DNA of 39,712 nucleotides from Candidatus Methylomirabilota bacterium (lineage in GTDB: Bacteria > Methylomirabilota > Methylomirabilia > Methylomirabilales > CSP1-5): contig JAPUFX010000020.1 of NCBI GenBank assembly GCA_027293415.1, positions 1 to 39,712 on the forward strand, given 5' to 3'. Position numbers and translations under genes: made by a program. Shown piece by piece: positions 38,785-39,712 of the stretch. Positions within the stretch are counted from its first letter, which is position 1. Every line of letters starts with the position of its first letter. Below the pieces are notes generated by a model. That model made no database searches. It worked only from the letters and a program-made list of their open reading frames with translations, and was not told where the DNA came from.

Positions 38785-38866
38785 GGTTCAGGGTTGATGG
38801 TTCATGGTTCAGGGATCGTCTTTGATTTCCCGTTTCTGTGAACGATGAACTCTGAACCATGAACGG
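38785..38866. repeat. R1 inverted pair between nuoK and nuoL
   Basis: GTTCAGGGTTGATGGTTCATGG units (38785-38813) face GTGAACGATGAACTCTGAACC (38838-38864). The right arm reaches within ten bases of the nuoL start. Confidence 0.75.
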
Positions 38867-38875
38867 GTCGTGCAC

Positions 38876-39712
38876 ATGATGGAATACATCTGGTTGGTGC
38901 CAGCCTTCCCCTTGCTGGGGGTCGTCATCAATGGCCTCTTCGGACGGACGTATATCCGGGATCGGGCCCACCTCGTGGCAGTCCCGGCTGCGGGCCTCTC
39001 TTTCATCGTCGCCCTCCTGATCTCGCTACAAGTCTTTGCCGGTCGAACCCTCGATTTGAACCTTTACCCGTGGGTGGTGGCGGGGGATTTTCACGCGCCG
39101 GTCGGTTTCCTGGTCGACCCCCTCTCCACCGTCATGATGCTGACGGTCACCTTTGTGGGGCTTCTCATCCATATCTATTCGATCGGCTATATGCACGACG
39201 ATCCCGGGTACCCCCGCTTCTTTGTATACATGAACCTGTTCATGTTCTCCATGCTCATGCTCATCCTGGCCAACAACTACCTGCTCATGTTTTTGGGCTG
39301 GGAGGGGGTGGGGCTCTGCTCGTACCTGCTGATCGGCTTCTGGTATGAAAAGAAAACGGCTACCGATGCGGGGAATAAGGCCTTCATCGTAAACCGGGTC
39401 GGGGATGCGGGATTCCTCCTCGGACTGTTCTTGATCTGGACCACCTTTGGCACCCTCGAGTACGCTGGGGTCTTTCAGCAGGCCGAGGGGCTCCACGGGC
39501 AGCTCACCGAACCGGCGCTGGGGGGGCTGTCCCTGGTCACCTGGATCACCCTGGCCCTGTTCGTCGGGGCCATGGGAAAGAGTGCCCAGCTCCCGCTCTA
39601 CGTCTGGCTCCCCGATGCCATGGAGGGGCCGACCCCGGTCTCGGCCCTGATCCACGCGGCCACCATGGTGACGGCGGGGGTCTACATGGTGGCGCGCTCG
39701 AGTCCCCTGTAC
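38876..39712 (+). CDS. nuoL: NADH-quinone oxidoreductase subunit L (NuoL), partial at right edge
   Basis: Open frame from ATG-ATG (38876/38879) to the window end, 279 codons with no stop, so the C-terminal half is missing. It begins EYIWLVPAFPLLGVVINGLF. Antiporter-like features follow: GFLVDPLSTVMMLTVTFVG, IHIYSIGYMHDDPGYPRFFV, NNYLLMFLGWEGVGLCSYLL (with the key glutamate), and GKSAQLPLYVWLPDAMEGPT with the channel lysine. It pumps protons at the far end of the membrane arm. The ribosome site is weak because R1 repeat runs up to the start. Confidence 0.95.
   Translation, partial: MMEYIWLVPAFPLLGVVINGLFGRTYIRDRAHLVAVPAAGLSFIVALLISLQVFAGRTLDLNLYPWVVAGDFHAPVGFLVDPLSTVMMLTVTFVGLLIHIYSIGYMHDDPGYPRFFVYMNLFMFSMLMLILANNYLLMFLGWEGVGLCSYLLIGFWYEKKTATDAGNKAFIVNRVGDAGFLLGLFLIWTTFGTLEYAGVFQQAEGLHGQLTEPALGGLSLVTWITLALFVGAMGKSAQLPLYVWLPDAMEGPTPVSALIHAATMVTAGVYMVARSSPLY

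Overview
The window looks like a chromosome segment of a diderm (Gram-negative-type) bacterium of moderately high G+C. It carries a complete Tol-Pal envelope cluster, tandem bactofilins, bacillithiol genes (bshA, bshC), tetrapyrrole genes (hemB, hemL), a sigma-54 two-component set and a long run of complex I genes. This mix fits a deep-branching uncultured phylum (an NC10/Methylomirabilota-like lineage is one possibility), but no rRNA or marker gene here settles that, so the assignment is a guess.

Layout. 1-800: two tandem bactofilins (minus; the second runs off the left edge). 1194-4591: DoxX, bshA and bshC (minus). 4592-5227: a gene-poor gap with a textbook sigma-54 promoter and a possible 57-residue ORF. 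5228-10139: tolQ-tolR-tolA-tolB-pal-cpoB (plus). 10197-14186: a very large exported VIT/vWA protein with a secretin-like STN domain (minus). 14512-17925: a small exported protein and a 1011-residue fusion of two HpcH/CitE-type lyase domains with a MaoC hydratase (minus). 18233-21405: a tightly overlapping minus-strand operon mutT-mutY-cobalamin adenosyltransferase-HAD phosphatase-SirB1 protein. 21423-23344: two direct copies of a ~157-bp palindromic element flanking a small zincin and a decayed DUF362 gene. 23358-24751: DUF763 and DUF6504 (minus). 25014-26315: folC. 26441-29988: a lone receiver protein under a sigma-54 promoter, an NtrC-type activator and a PAS histidine kinase (minus), divergent from hemB-hemL. 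32756-33991: a multi-cluster iron-sulfur protein. 34161-39712: nuoA-C-D-H-I-J-K-L (nuoL partial at the right edge), with no nuoB, nuoE, nuoF or nuoG.

How it works together. Tol-Pal and bactofilins concern envelope and cell shape. BshA and BshC are the first and last steps of bacillithiol synthesis. MutT and MutY form an 8-oxoguanine defence pair. The lyase/hydratase fusion could interconvert C4/C5 CoA esters, and the nearby adenosyltransferase would supply AdoCbl for a mutase; this link is inferred. The receiver-NtrC-kinase set and two near-perfect sigma-54 promoters suggest a local RpoN regulon.

The most unusual points are the double-lyase/hydratase fusion, the VIT-vWA-STN protein, the sigma-54 promoter before an unannotated small ORF, the paired palindromic elements with a decaying gene between them, the missing nuoB with a repeat in its usual place, a probable ATT start for nuoK, and three or four families of short periodic repeats that sit only in spacers.
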